Part shown: piece after piece, positions 10,945 through 21,851 of the stretch
Layout: each line of letters starts with the position of its first letter
How positions within the stretch are numbered: the first letter of the stretch is position 1
Assembly (NCBI GenBank): GCA_026686845.1
Contig: JAIVEN010000013.1
Location: 11,552,001-11,616,000 of the forward strand
Source: Adenanthera pavonina
Taxonomy: Eukaryota; Streptophyta; Magnoliopsida; Fabales; Fabaceae
DNA length: 64,000 nt
Direction: 5' to 3'
Program-made: the position numbers and the translations under genes
Notes under the pieces: model-generated
What the model saw: the letters and a program-made list of their open reading frames with translations, nothing else
Told to the model about the DNA's origin: nothing
Databases searched by the model: none

Positions 10945-13161
10945 TCATTTCTTCTTGGGCTTGATCTTCTTGCTGTACGTCTTCCCTTTCCCAGATTGCT
11001 CAGCAGTAGCATAAGTTTGCTCAGTCTTCTCCCCCTTTTTGGCATCATCAGGAAGGCCAACAAAATCAACAGGAGGAGGGATCTAAGAGACAGGAATAGC
11101 TCGAAGTGGCACAGGAGCAAAAGGAATTTCTGACTGGACTGGTGCAGGAGGCTCCGCAGGCTCAGGACTTGCTTCTTCATCATCAGAGATCTCAAGCAAC
11201 TCTTGCATTTCCTGCCTGGAAAGAGCTAACTGAGCTCTCTGTTCCTCTGAGAGCCCATAAGCAGCAAGAGAGGGAGGAGCTGGTTCAGCAGGAGGAAACA
11301 TTTCTTCAAGCCTTCTCCTTTGAGCTTGCAGTAGAGCATTGTGAGCAATAGCTTCAAAATCAATAACAGGCACAATGCTCCTTTCCTCATTGAGGGCAGT
11401 TTGCAGAAATGGTAAAGCAGAGATGGTTGCTACCAGCTGCTCAACTTGTTCAGTCTCTTGAGTGGACAGGATAGAATCCTGAGCTTCTGCTTTAGTAGGC
11501 TCATGAGGGCTTGATTCTTATAGACCCTCTTCCTCTATGCCATAGTCCAAAGGAAAACCAGGACTTGCCTCATTGCTAGAGGCCTTTGGAGTGCTTTCTG
11601 CGCCAGTTGCTTCAGTTTCCTGTGCTTCAACACCAGGAACAGGAGATGCCATCTCAAAGGGACTAGGTGGCTTAAGACTGGGAGACAGAGTAGGCTCAGG
11701 GACACCAAGCTGAGGTGGAGCTGATGTGGCAGGGATTGCATTTCTGATCTCTTCATAAGCATCAGCCACCACCTTCATGTTCATGACCAACTGATGGATC
11801 TGATCTTGTAGATGAGCAAATTTGGCATTTTGCTCATCCCGGATACTGAGAATGAGTGTAAACAAACTGTCATACAACTCAGTGATCTTGGTTGGCTTGG
11901 CCCGTGGGGAGGGAGTGGAAGGAATATAAGTGGGCTTGGATGGAGATGAGATTGGCTGAGAAGGCTGAGGTACAGATCTGCCAGGAGCCTCAGAGGTGCC
12001 TTCTTGCTGTAGGGAGGCATCTGCAACAAAGAACAAATCTTCAGATTTCCCTGCTCTCTTTCCAACCCATCTTCCTTCATCTCTTTCAATGCCCATCCTC
12101 TGCAGTTCCTCTTCTTTGAATGCCTCTGTGAGTTTTTCTTTCCCCTTTTCAATGTGTTGAATCCTAGCATACTGCAGGATTCTTGAAATAATTGCTGCAT
12201 AGGGGAGTGTAGAATCCTTCCTCTGATATCTTGCCTTGATCATGCGTTGGAGAATGATGTGTCCCATATTAATTAGTGTCCCACACATGATTGCAGCCAT
12301 GACATGTGCCTCTGCCCTGGTTATTAGATTGAAGCTGCCTCCTTTGTTGAATATGATCCTGGACACTATGTAGTGCAGGATCCTCACTTGAACACTGAGG
12401 TCTGTAGGCTTCAATACATTTATGGATGGCCAATTTTCCCTTCTTCTGAACAATGTCCTCAGAATAGTACTCTCCTTGTAGTTTAGAAAGGGCCCATCTT
12501 CTTCATCAGCAGTATCTGCCTCATCCATGTACCCAGAGGCAGTGATGTCAATTTTGAGCCCATCTTGTCCTGGAATTTCCAGCACCTCGTTGAATGTTTC
12601 ATCAGCAAGCCTAATGGTCCTTGATCTTAAGTTGACCTCCCATTTCATCTTCTTGTTATTGTATTGAAGAGAGGCATACCATGTCTTTACTACTTCATTG
12701 TCATACCTCTTCGCAATTTCTAACAGATTCTTATATCTTAACAACCATATTCCAGCATCAAAGTTGTTAGATATAAAAAATTCTTCCATGTTTACACAGT
12801 GAGGCTTGATTACCTTTTTGCTGGCAAACTTGGTTGAATATTCTTCTTGAATATGAGGAGTGCTCCAGAGTGGCAGTGTAGTTAGTTGGTACTCTCCAGA
12901 TTCTGTACTGAAGGAAGTGGAGGAAGCAACAGCAACATCAGCAGGAACAGGGACCGAAGGTTCTGTAGTTTTCAGTAAGGAGGGTCCAGCTTTCTGTGAA
13001 TCTACTTTGGATGTTGATTTTTGGCATTTGGAAGGTGTTGCCTTACTGGGTTCGGCTTTTCTCTTAGATTTTTCTCCTTCCTTGGTAGCATATTGAGATT
13101 TCACTGCCCTCTTTGGCCTAGCTCCAGCTTTCCCTGCACCAGGATTCTTGACTCTCGCCAT
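10945..13161 (-). pseudogene. Sirevirus env-like gene, interrupted by two in-frame stops
   Basis: One reading frame runs from the ATG at 13159-13161 to a TGA at 10945-10947 (739 codons), broken only by TAA at 11518-11520 and TAG at 11083-11085. The first open part is 547 residues. It starts with a lysine/arginine/serine-rich segment (MARVKNPGAGKAGARPKRAV...). A globular domain at about residues 110-340 is of the type annotated in plants as 'putative plant transposon protein'. A proline/serine-rich linker and a likely coiled coil around residues 430-470 follow. The last part is acidic and proline-rich and ends KKIKPKKK. In Sireviruses this position holds the env-like gene, whose role is unproven. 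I see no clear signal peptide or membrane segment. It lies about 1 kb downstream of pol. Confidence 0.8.
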
Positions 13162-14143
13162 TTCTCGGATGAATGTTGCTGAATGTGGCTTAGAATTGGT
13201 TTATAGGATGCGAAAGGAAGTTTAATCAGTGGGAAGCGACGGTTTTTAGGCAAGATTTAAGAGAATTGATGAGAGGATCAGAACAGACTCAGAGAAGTTA
13301 AGAATAGGGTTGCGTCTGTTCTTTGGAAAACCGTCGGGTTTAACGTAAGTAACCGTCTGACAGACGAATTTTGAAAGGTCAAAATTTGAACTTCGAGCAG
13401 TTACAAGTTAAACCATTTAGCAAAGCTTACTAACAGATGAATTTTCTTTTGAAAGTTTGTCTGACAGTGGCTTGGATCAAGCAATACAAGCACAACAGAT
13501 GAATTTTGTTCCAACAAAGTTCGAATGTTGAAGAGAAAACAGTAGGCAACAACCAAAACATCAACCGATAGACAAATTAAGCATGAAGAACTTCATCTTT
13601 CAAGCATTCAACATGAAGAACATGATTCAACAGACGAATTTTGAACTGAAAATTCAAATTTTTCAACTTTTGTAAAGGTTGTCTAACATTCGTATGTTAA
13701 GAAGTGATAATTCGTATAACAGTGATGGACAACCATAACTTTGAAATTTTTGTTTTTGAAAATTCAAACTTCCAAGATTCAACAGATGAATTTCAAGGCA
13801 TCACCGAGAACTGTTCCAAAGTGTAACAGTTCGAAGTTCGTCTGTTGGTCAACTAAAATTCGAATGTTGACCACGTTGACCAATTCAAAAACACAGTTTA
13901 TAAAGCAAAATACGTCTAACACACATTTAAAATATGAATATCATCTTTAAAAACTTATAGAATGGATCCAGAACTTAGGATTTTCATTATTTACTTCATT
14001 TTCTGGTTGTCTCATTCTGGTGTGCTCCAATCTTCAAGTTTATTGCTATTGAATCTTGTGAAGAGCACCTGCAACTTAAATTAAACATACTCTGATGCTA
14101 AAGTTAGAATTAACCTTTGAAAACAAGATTGCACGAGAATAAC
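13162..14143. other. Non-coding spacer between pol and env-like gene, rich in LTR-type motifs
   Basis: No reading frame of interest. From 13360 to 13930 the words CAGACGAA, CAGATGAA, TTCGTCTG and AAATTCGAAT recur, the same vocabulary as in the LTRs. The spacer appears related to, or to share function with, the LTR motif array. The 69-codon plus-strand ORF at 13741-13950 is made of these motifs and is not a gene. Confidence 0.6.
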
Positions 14144-17100
14144 TTACAGTTCATTGGGATTTACCATACCCAATTCTCTCCTTATTTTGCAATGTCTGTC
14201 TTCTGATAGAGGCTTTGTGAGTATATAAGCAACTTGATCCTCTGTTGGGATGTACTCCAGCTTAACTTCTCCTTTCAGAATGTGATCCCTTATGAAGTGG
14301 TGCCTAACTTCAATATGTTTCGTCCTTGAATGCATGATAAGATTCTTGGTGATATTTATGGCACTTTGGTTGTCACACATGATTGGTATCTCTTTTATTT
14401 TAACCTCAAGATCTTCAAGCTGCTGCTTCATCTAGATGACTTGGGCATAACAGCTTCCAGCTGCAACATACTCAGCTTCTGCAGTGGATAGGGCCACACT
14501 GTTTTGCTTTTTGCTGAACCATGAAACCAAGGATCCTCCAAGAAACTGACAAGTTCCACTTGTGCTTTTTCTGTCAGTTTTGGATCCTACAAAATCAGCA
14601 TCAGTGTATCCTTTGAGATCTTCTCCATTGCCTTTTGGATACCAAAGACCCATATGTGATGTTCCAATAAGATATCTGAAAATTCTTTTCACAGCTGTTG
14701 CATGGGTTTCTTTGGGGCATGATTGGAACCTTGCATACATACAGACACTGAACATAATGTCAGGTCTACTGGTAGTTAAGTACAGCAGGGATCCAATCAT
14801 TCTTCTGTACTGAGTAATGTCAAACATCTTCCCAGTCTCATCCATGTCTAGTTTGGTTGCAGTAGCCATAGGTGTTCCCATTGGCTTGGCATTCTCCATT
14901 CCAAACTTCTTTAATAGCTCCTTTAGATACTTGGATTGACTGAGAAAGATACCATCATCAAGCTGTCTGATTTTCAGTCCAAGGAAGAAGTTGAGTTCAC
15001 CCATCATGGACATCTCGAATTCTCCCTGCATTAACTCAGAGAATTTCTTGCAAAGAGCTTCATTAGTAGCACCGAAAATAATATCATCAATATAGATTTG
15101 AACAATTAGTAAATCTTTATTTTCTTTCTTAGTAAATAAGGTTGTGTCAACTCTGCCTCTATTGAACCCTTTTTCAGTTAGAAAATTGCTCAGTCTCTCA
15201 TACCATGCTCTAGGGGCTTGTTTTAAACCATAGAGGGCTTTCTTCAGTTTATAAACATGATTTGGTTTTGTAGAGTCCTCAAAACCTGGAGATTGATTTA
15301 CATGAACCTCTTCCATGATATATCCATTCAGAAAAGCACTCTTTACATCCATTTGATATAGCAAAATATTTTTCATGCATGCATATGCTAGCAGTATTCT
15401 TATAGCTTCTAATCTAGTTACTGGTGCAAAGGTTTCTTAAAAATCAATACCTTCTTCCTGATTATACCCTTTAGCAACCAATCTAGCTTTATTTCTGATT
15501 ATTGTTCCAGATTCATCAAGTTTATTTCTGAAAACCCATTTGGTACCAATGACAGGATGATTTTTGGGCCTATGCACTAAATCCCAAACTTGATTCCTTT
15601 CAAACTGATTTAGTTCATCTTGCATAGCTAAAATCCAGTAATCATCAGTTAAGGCTTCTTCAGCACATTTGGGTTCCATTTGTGAAATGAAAGCACAGTT
15701 TAGCATTTTGTCCCTTAACTGTTTTCTGGTTTTGACTTTCTCTTGAACATCCCCTATCACTTGATCAACAGGATGATTCATTTGATATCTCCAAGCTCTA
15801 GGGAGTTCTTGAGATGTTTCTTCATTATTTTCTTCATCAAACTCTTTCTCCTGGATATCTTCCTCTATGTTAACAGATTCAGATATCTTTGGAGGTTCAG
15901 TTTTACTTTTATCAGAAATGCCCAGTTTTTCAAAATTGAAAGCAAGATCATCCTCATTGGTAACATGTTTTGAAACAGTTTCATTTTCAATGAAAACCAC
16001 ATGCACAGATTCTTCTACCACATTTGATCTTTTATTATAAACTCTATATGCCTTACTCCTACTAGAATAGCCCAGAAATATACCTTCATCAGATTTGGCA
16101 TCAAACTTACCTAGATTTTCTTTCCCATTGTTGTGAATGAAGCATTTGCATCCGAACACATGGAGATGGGACAGATTTGTCTTTTTCCCTTTGTACAGCT
16201 CATATGGAGTCTTTCCAAGGATGGGTCTGATGTAGGCTCTGTTGATGATGTAGCTTGCTGTATTTACTGCATCAGCCCAAAATACTTGAGAGAGTTTCTT
16301 CTCATTCAGCATAGCTCTGGCCATCTCTCCAATAGTTCTGTTCTTCCTTTCTACTACCCCATTCTGTTGAGGGGTCCTTGGAGTTGAGAAGTTGTGGTCA
16401 ATCCCATGCTCATTGCAGTACTCCAGGAAGTATGCATTTTCAAACTCTCCTCCATGGTCTGACCTGATAGACACAATAGAAATACCTTTCTCATTTTGTA
16501 CTTTCTTAGCTAAGGTTATAAATGCATCAAAGGTATCACTTTTAGAGGAGAGAAATAATGTCCAAGTGAATCTAGAATAATCATCTACAATTACAAGCAC
16601 ATACAGATTACCACCAAGACTTTTCACCCTAGATGGTCCAATTAAGTCCATATGCAGCAATTCAAGTGGTCTAGTTGTGGTAACTACATTTTTAGATTTA
16701 AAAGATGATTTAGTTTGTTTCCCTCTTATGCATGCATCATATTCTTTGTCCTTTTCAAAAGATATTTTGGCAGGCCAGTTACTAGCTCATTTTTAACCAG
16801 TTTAGACAATTGATTCATGTTAACATGAGCTAATCTCCTATGCCATAACCAACTATCATTATCCTGACTAATTAAACATACAGAATCCAAGGGAGGAAGT
16901 TCATCAAGATCAATAGTATAACAGTTACCATCCCTTTGAGCTTTGAGGATTACTTTGTGATCACTTTTTCTGATGCCCAGACAAAACTTTGAGTCAAACA
17001 GCACCCAATTTCTTTTATCACAGGTCTGACTCACGCTCAGCAAATTGTGGTTGAGACCAATCACAAACAGCACCTCTTCAATGGATGTTTCCGGATTTTT

Positions 17101-17282
17101 GCCCACAATGCCAATACCAACAACTGTGCCATATTGATCACCTCCAAAGGTCACCTTTCCTCCTTTCTTGTCTCTAAGGGTGATGAACTTCTCCTTATCA
17201 CCAGTCATGTGACTTGAGCAGGCACTGTCCATATACCATTTGTTGCTCTTCTTAGCTTTGAGACAGACCTACAAAACAATGT
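14144..17282 (-). pseudogene. Sirevirus pol: protease, integrase, reverse transcriptase, RNase H
   Basis: Domains in order on the minus strand are as follows. Protease around 17244-17200 has WYMDSACSSHMTG, with Asp-Ser-Ala where Asp-Ser/Thr-Gly is usual. The pre-integrase zinc-binding segment ends near 16730 with EYDAC, where a zinc-ligand cysteine is expected at the Tyr. The integrase core at about 16660-16350 has MDLIG, SDHGGEF and VVERKN, the last two acids separated by 35 residues. Reverse transcriptase has YIDDIIFG near 15090. RNase H has YTDADF, STAEAEYVA and MCDNQSAI. Damage includes TAG just after the gag/pol junction (about 17265), a one-base frameshift at 16761-16770, TAA at 15437-15439 and TAG at 14432-14434 (a Trp position). 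The frame ends at 14144. Confidence 0.92.
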
Positions 17283-19082
17283 TTATGTTTTCCTTTTAGG
17301 TACCCAAATTTGCTTGGGTCCTTTTCGGTCAGCAGATTTTTCCCTAGATGCAGATGCAACTTTGGGAACCCATTCAACTTTCCTGCCAAGTCCATTTTTC
17401 TTCAAAGCACAAGTACTGGAAATATGTCCCTTTTTGTTACAGAAATGACAGGTAGTGAAGGGACTGCTAGATTGAGAAGCAGGTAGAAAACAATGCAGAT
17501 AATACTTTTGTCTTGCATGCTTTGGTTGATTATATGTTTCAATGCGAGATGACATGTGATCTTTCTTTCTGTTGCTCTCAGCATGCACAAAATGTCACAT
17601 GTATGCATTCTGGTTTTTCTTCCTAATCTTTTCCTTGACAGCACATGGATCATAGCCAAGACCAACTTTTCCTTGTGATATTCTTTGGCTCCCCATCAAG
17701 GCAAACAACATATCTTTACCTCTAGTGAGCCTAGACATGCTTTTTACTAAGTAATCATTAGTTTGCTTTAGTTCAATGCATGAAGTACAGCAAACTGATT
17801 CAGCAGTAGGTAGAGAGGTAATTTCAGAAATGTTGCTTTGAGATTTCAGTTTATTAATCTTTCTCTTTGCCAGTTTTAGTTCTTTAGCAACTTTAATAAA
17901 CTCATCATGAAGCTCATGAAATGCATCAAGTAACTCAGAATGGGAAGGTTCAGATTCATATACCTCTTCTTCCTGATCACTGCTGCATGAAGGTTTGGCT
18001 TCTTCAGAAACAAGTGCCATTAGATAGATGTTGGTAATCTCATCCTCATCCTCTTCCTCCTCATCTGAGCTGTTGCCCCATATTGATGAGATGTAGGCTT
18101 TCTTCTTCTTTCCTTTGTCAGCAACTCTCTTATCTTTTTCTTGCTTTTTGAGGAATTGAGGACAATCCCATTTGATGTGTCCCTGCTTCTTGCATTCATA
18201 GCAAGTCACAAGCTCTTTTGCCTCTTTCTTGCTTTCACCAGCTGCTCCCTTCTTGAAGAATCTCTTGTTCTTCTCCTTGTTGTAGAATCTTTCGAATTTT
18301 CTGACCATCATAGCCAGAGTTTCTTCATCCAGCTCATCTCCTTCATCAGATTCTTCTTCCTTTTCTTCAGCAGTTTTAAGGGCAAGGCCTTTCTTCTTTC
18401 TATCCTGTCCAGCTTCCTTGAGAGCTTTCATTTTTCCTTCATACTCCTCAAGGCTACCGAAAAAAGCTGTGACAGAGGCCATTGATTCTCCTCTGGCTTC
18501 CTCTATTGCTATCACCTTGGGCTGCCATTCCAGAGGGAGAGCTCTGAGTATCTTTCTTACTTTTTCAGATTGAGTGTACTCCTTTCCCAGGCTCTTCAGT
18601 TGATTCACAATGAGGGTGAATTTCTTTTGGAGCTCTTTTATAGTTTCTCCTTCAGCCATTCTGAAGCTTTCATACTCTCCAATGCATGTGTTCAGTCTGT
18701 TTTTCGTGACCCTAGTTGTTCCTTCATGTGCAATCTGTAGAGTATCCCACATCCTTTTTGTAGTGGAGCATTGTGAGACTCTGTAGAATTCGTCCTGGTT
18801 CAGGGAACTGACTAAACAATGCTTTGCTTTGAAATTTAGCAGGACTCTCCTTCTGTCTTCCTCATTCGACTCTGCTTCTAGCTTCTCTTTGTGTCTTCCA
18901 TCATCAGTTAAAGTCATTGGGACGAAATCTCCTTTCTCAAAGACTGACCAGATATCAAGATCAATTGATTGGAGGTAAATCTGCATCCTCATCTTCCAGT
19001 ACCCATAATGTTCTCCACTGAAGCTTGGTGGTCTATTAGTGTTGTTCCCTTCAGGAAGTATGCTTTCTCCAAAGCCAGCTAT
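17283..19082 (-). pseudogene. Sirevirus gag with two zinc knuckles, start codon lost
   Basis: The reading frame starts in line with AGFGESILPEGNNTNRPPSF. At the expected start (19080-19082) the codon is ATA, while the related element at 63941 has ATG. The N-terminal half carries the Copia gag region (FSGEHYGYWKMRMQIYL...), with a lysine/glutamate-rich middle. CCHC knuckle 1 (CYECKKQGHIKWDC) is at 18162-18203 and knuckle 2 (CHFCNKKGHISSTC) at 17409-17450. A TGA at 17595-17597 interrupts the frame between them; the same frame then continues to TAA at 17283-17285. Pol is in another frame after a frameshift near 17285-17300. Gag would form the cytoplasmic virus-like particle that holds the RNA. 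Confidence 0.9.
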
Positions 19083-19123
19083 CTTAATTCCCGGACTGTG
19101 AGATCCTTTGAGTGGGAATCCGG

Positions 19124-19135
19124 GCTCTGATATCA
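19124..19135 (-). promoter_or_regulatory. Primer-binding site (initiator tRNA-Met type), one mismatch
   Basis: The minus strand reads TGATATCAGAGC two bases after the 5' LTR. The copy at 63888-63899 reads TGGTATCAGAGC, the usual plant Copia site complementary to the 3' end of initiator tRNA-Met. The G-to-A change would weaken priming. Confidence 0.85.
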
Positions 19136-19137
19136 CT

Positions 19138-20997
19138 TGTTAGCAAGGCTGACTTCCCAAGAGGGGGGTGAATTGGGAAGATTGAAATTTTTCTGCACAA
19201 AGTGAAGTTGGTGAAGATAGCATAGTGTAATGAAAGCAACGTATAAAACAGAACAAGCTGAAAAATAAAGATAAGGAGAAGAAGACTCAGTAATTTATCC
19301 TGGTTCAGTCTATCCACTTGACCTACGTCCAGTCCCCAAGATAACTCTTGAGATTTTTCACTAAACAGCAAGAATTCAACGAGCTTCTTGCTAATGCCAC
19401 AGTACAACGAGTATGCTCTATTTCTGGAGCTTTCTTAATCTCTTTAAGCACTTCTACAATGTGCTTCCCAATCCTCTTGTGATTTCCCCTCACAAGTAAA
19501 TCTATCTTCCAGATGAAGAGTAGATTGTTTACAAAGATATAACTCTCTTGAATAGAGTAGATATGAAGGTTAAAGTACAGATATTGAAGTTGAGAGGTTA
19601 AAAGCTTTTGAGAAGAAGATTTGGCAGAAATTCGGTATCTACAAGTTTGATTCATTTCCCACAACTTTAAATGGTGTTATATTTATAGATTTAGGTCTCA
19701 AATGTCCGTTAGAGACAAAATCTATCCGTTGGGGAAGTTATCCAATGGTTACACTAAAAAACTATCCATTTACCAACCGCATTTAATGTTTCTGACATAC
19801 TAAAATTTGAATTTTGGTTGGTCAATAGACAAATTTCGAAGGAACCGAAGGTTAAAGCTTCCAACGTTGAAATACCGAAGTTCGTCTGTTCATGAAGTGA
19901 AATTCGAATTTTGAAACTCAGAAAATGTTTTCATGTTGTGACATACGAATTTTCAAGAAGAAAGTTTTTCGGTTAAGTGTGAACAGTGTTTTCAATTTTC
20001 TACAGTGCCTTCGAAATTCGAATTTTGGAAGCTCAAAATTCGTCTGTCTGTAGAACGTTCAAGGAGGCACAGTAGTTCACTTTCTTCGAAATTCAAATTT
20101 TGAAGGAGTGAAGTTCATCTGTCAGAGAGATTCTTCTCAGACTAACTTCAACATTCGAAGTTACAAAACTCTGTCATTTGTATGTCAACATTTCATTCCA
20201 ACAGACTCACAACCTTAGCTTCTGAAATTCGAATTTTAATGTTCAAAGTTTGTCTGACAGAAAGCAGTTTTGAAACTTAAATTATTCTTGATCTCAGATT
20301 AACTTTAACATTGTTTCAGATGAATTTCTTCCATTTTCATAAGTTGTGTTTTGTCTGAAATTCGAATTTTGAAGACTCAAAGTTCGTCTCTTTCAAAGAA
20401 GCTTCTTTCAAACTTATATAAAAATCGAATGTTGGAAAGCCAAAGTTCGTCTGTCAGATAGTATTTTTGAAACTCAATTTCATCTTGATTTTAGATGAAC
20501 TTTAACATTATTTCAGACGAATTTCTTTAGTTTACTCAAACTGCATTTTATCTGAAATTCGAATTTTGAAGATCTGAAGTTCGTCTGTCACTAAAAGGCT
20601 TCTTTCATACTTAGATGAAAATTCGAATTTTGAAGAAGAAAATTCATCTGACAAAAAGACATCTCTTCAGACTTGTTTAGTTTTAGCTCGAAATTCGAAT
20701 TCCCAAAGGCAAAGTTCGAATTTCCAACATGCCAGTTCAATATAAACTTTTCAAACTTCATCTGTTGTTGGGTATTTTTCAAATATTTCATAATCTAACA
20801 TAAAATCAAGGTTTTAAAAATGTTTTTCCACCAAATCAAAATCTTTTACTCACTCATAACTAAAGCTAAAGATCCTACAGTAGATCTAGCAGCAATTACT
20901 TAGAAATCCTTCACTTGAAACACTTTGAGCTCCTTTGATATCTTCAATCCAAGCTCTTGTATGCTGGTTTTGAATCATCAAAACTCTTGATTCAACA
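19138..20997 (-). repeat. 5' LTR of the Sirevirus
   Basis: 1860 bp, nearly identical to 8766-10627, beginning TGTTAGCAAGGCTGACTTCC and ending GATTCAACA in plus-strand order. It carries the same TATA-like block (near 19676-19694) and motif array. For the minus-strand element this LTR would drive transcription. Confidence 0.93.
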
Positions 20998-21851
20998 GAA
21001 TCCACTTGGAAGTTTGTTTGGTTCATTTGAAGTCTAGATCCATGGAAGCCTACTTCCATAAAAAATAACAGAACTGGGTTTCATGGGACCTTGGAAGTGT
21101 GCCCACTTCTATGGAAGTGTAATTTTATACCAATTTTGCCCTTACCCTCTCCTTCGACTTCTCATTGTCTACCACCCATCACCTAAGTCAAAGTCACCAC
21201 CGTCCCCTTAAGCTTCCACCTCTGTCAACGATGACGATGTCACAACGTTGAGAGATTACAGATCCCATCATTGAACGTCTTGGTGAGAGAGAGCATTATT
21301 GTCCCATCTCCTTTGACTTCTCATCATCTGCTATCCTCACGTCCAATGAAATTACCATCATCCCCATCTCTGTCTGCATCATCCATTCAATAGCGAAGAT
21401 GAATGAAGCTTTTCATCATATTGTCACCGGTTCCAAAGATCTAGGTTCGACATCTCATGATTTCTGATTTTGCTTCAATGATGATGACGGCTCCAATTTC
21501 TTGATTGTTGTTCTAGAGTTAGATTATAGAGTTTGATTTGCATTTGTATTGTTGTTCCTTTATGTACAGAGTTTGCCGATGATGTCTAGGGATGGGGTGA
21601 TTTCTGGTGGTCTTTACAGATGGTTTTTGGTGGTCCTTATTGTAATCGTCTCTGTACATTTTTTTATGGAAGGGCAATTTAGCACTTTCATATTATAAAT
21701 ACAAATATTAGATAAAAATTATATTACTCTTCCATTATCATACCAAATATACTTTTAAACCCACTTCCATTTCCTTTTTCACTTCCATTTCCACTTCCTT
21801 TTTCGCTTCCATTTCCTTCAAAATCATTTATGTGAACCAAACAGAGCATAA

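Larger units (their letters stand above)
8765..20997 (-). mobile_element. Full-length Sirevirus (Ty1/Copia) LTR retrotransposon, decayed
   Basis: Two LTRs of about 1.86 kb (8766-10627 and 19138-20997) bracket an internal region of about 8.5 kb read on the minus strand. In order it holds a primer-binding site, gag with two zinc knuckles, protease, integrase, reverse transcriptase, RNase H, a non-coding spacer, an env-like gene and a polypurine tract. Integrase before reverse transcriptase is the Copia order. An env-like gene downstream of pol is the SIRE/Sirevirus arrangement. A 5-bp direct repeat GAATC flanks it (8760-8764 and 20998-21002), with one extra T at 8765. Multiple stops and frameshifts make it non-autonomous, yet the LTRs are still close to identical. 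Confidence 0.93.
8710..21848. mobile_element. PIF/Harbinger-like element, about 0.9 kb, split by a Sirevirus
   Basis: The left end GCTCCATTTGGTTCACTGGA faces the right end, whose reverse complement is TGCTCTGTTTGGTTCACATA. The termini lie between TAA at 8707-8709 and TAA at 21849-21851, the 3-bp duplication typical of PIF/Harbinger elements. One extra base is present at the right terminus, so I hold the class loosely. Subterminal ggaagtgg/ccacttcc words repeat at both ends. The Sirevirus occupies about 8765-20997; without it the element is about 900 bp. No transposase is visible. The part at 21003-21848 contains relatively GC-rich stretches (21130-21480) that might be captured sequence. Confidence 0.62.

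Noticed and set aside
11106..13096. Plus-strand and alternate-frame ORFs across the env-like region (11106-11351, 11892-12119, 12860-13096, 11535-11762, 11781-12200)
   Set aside because: They are antisense or frame-shifted readings of the env-like gene and match no protein type.
14562..16580. Plus-strand ORFs within pol (14562-14813, 15743-15973, 16133-16387, 16392-16580)
   Set aside because: Antisense to clearly recognisable integrase and reverse transcriptase.
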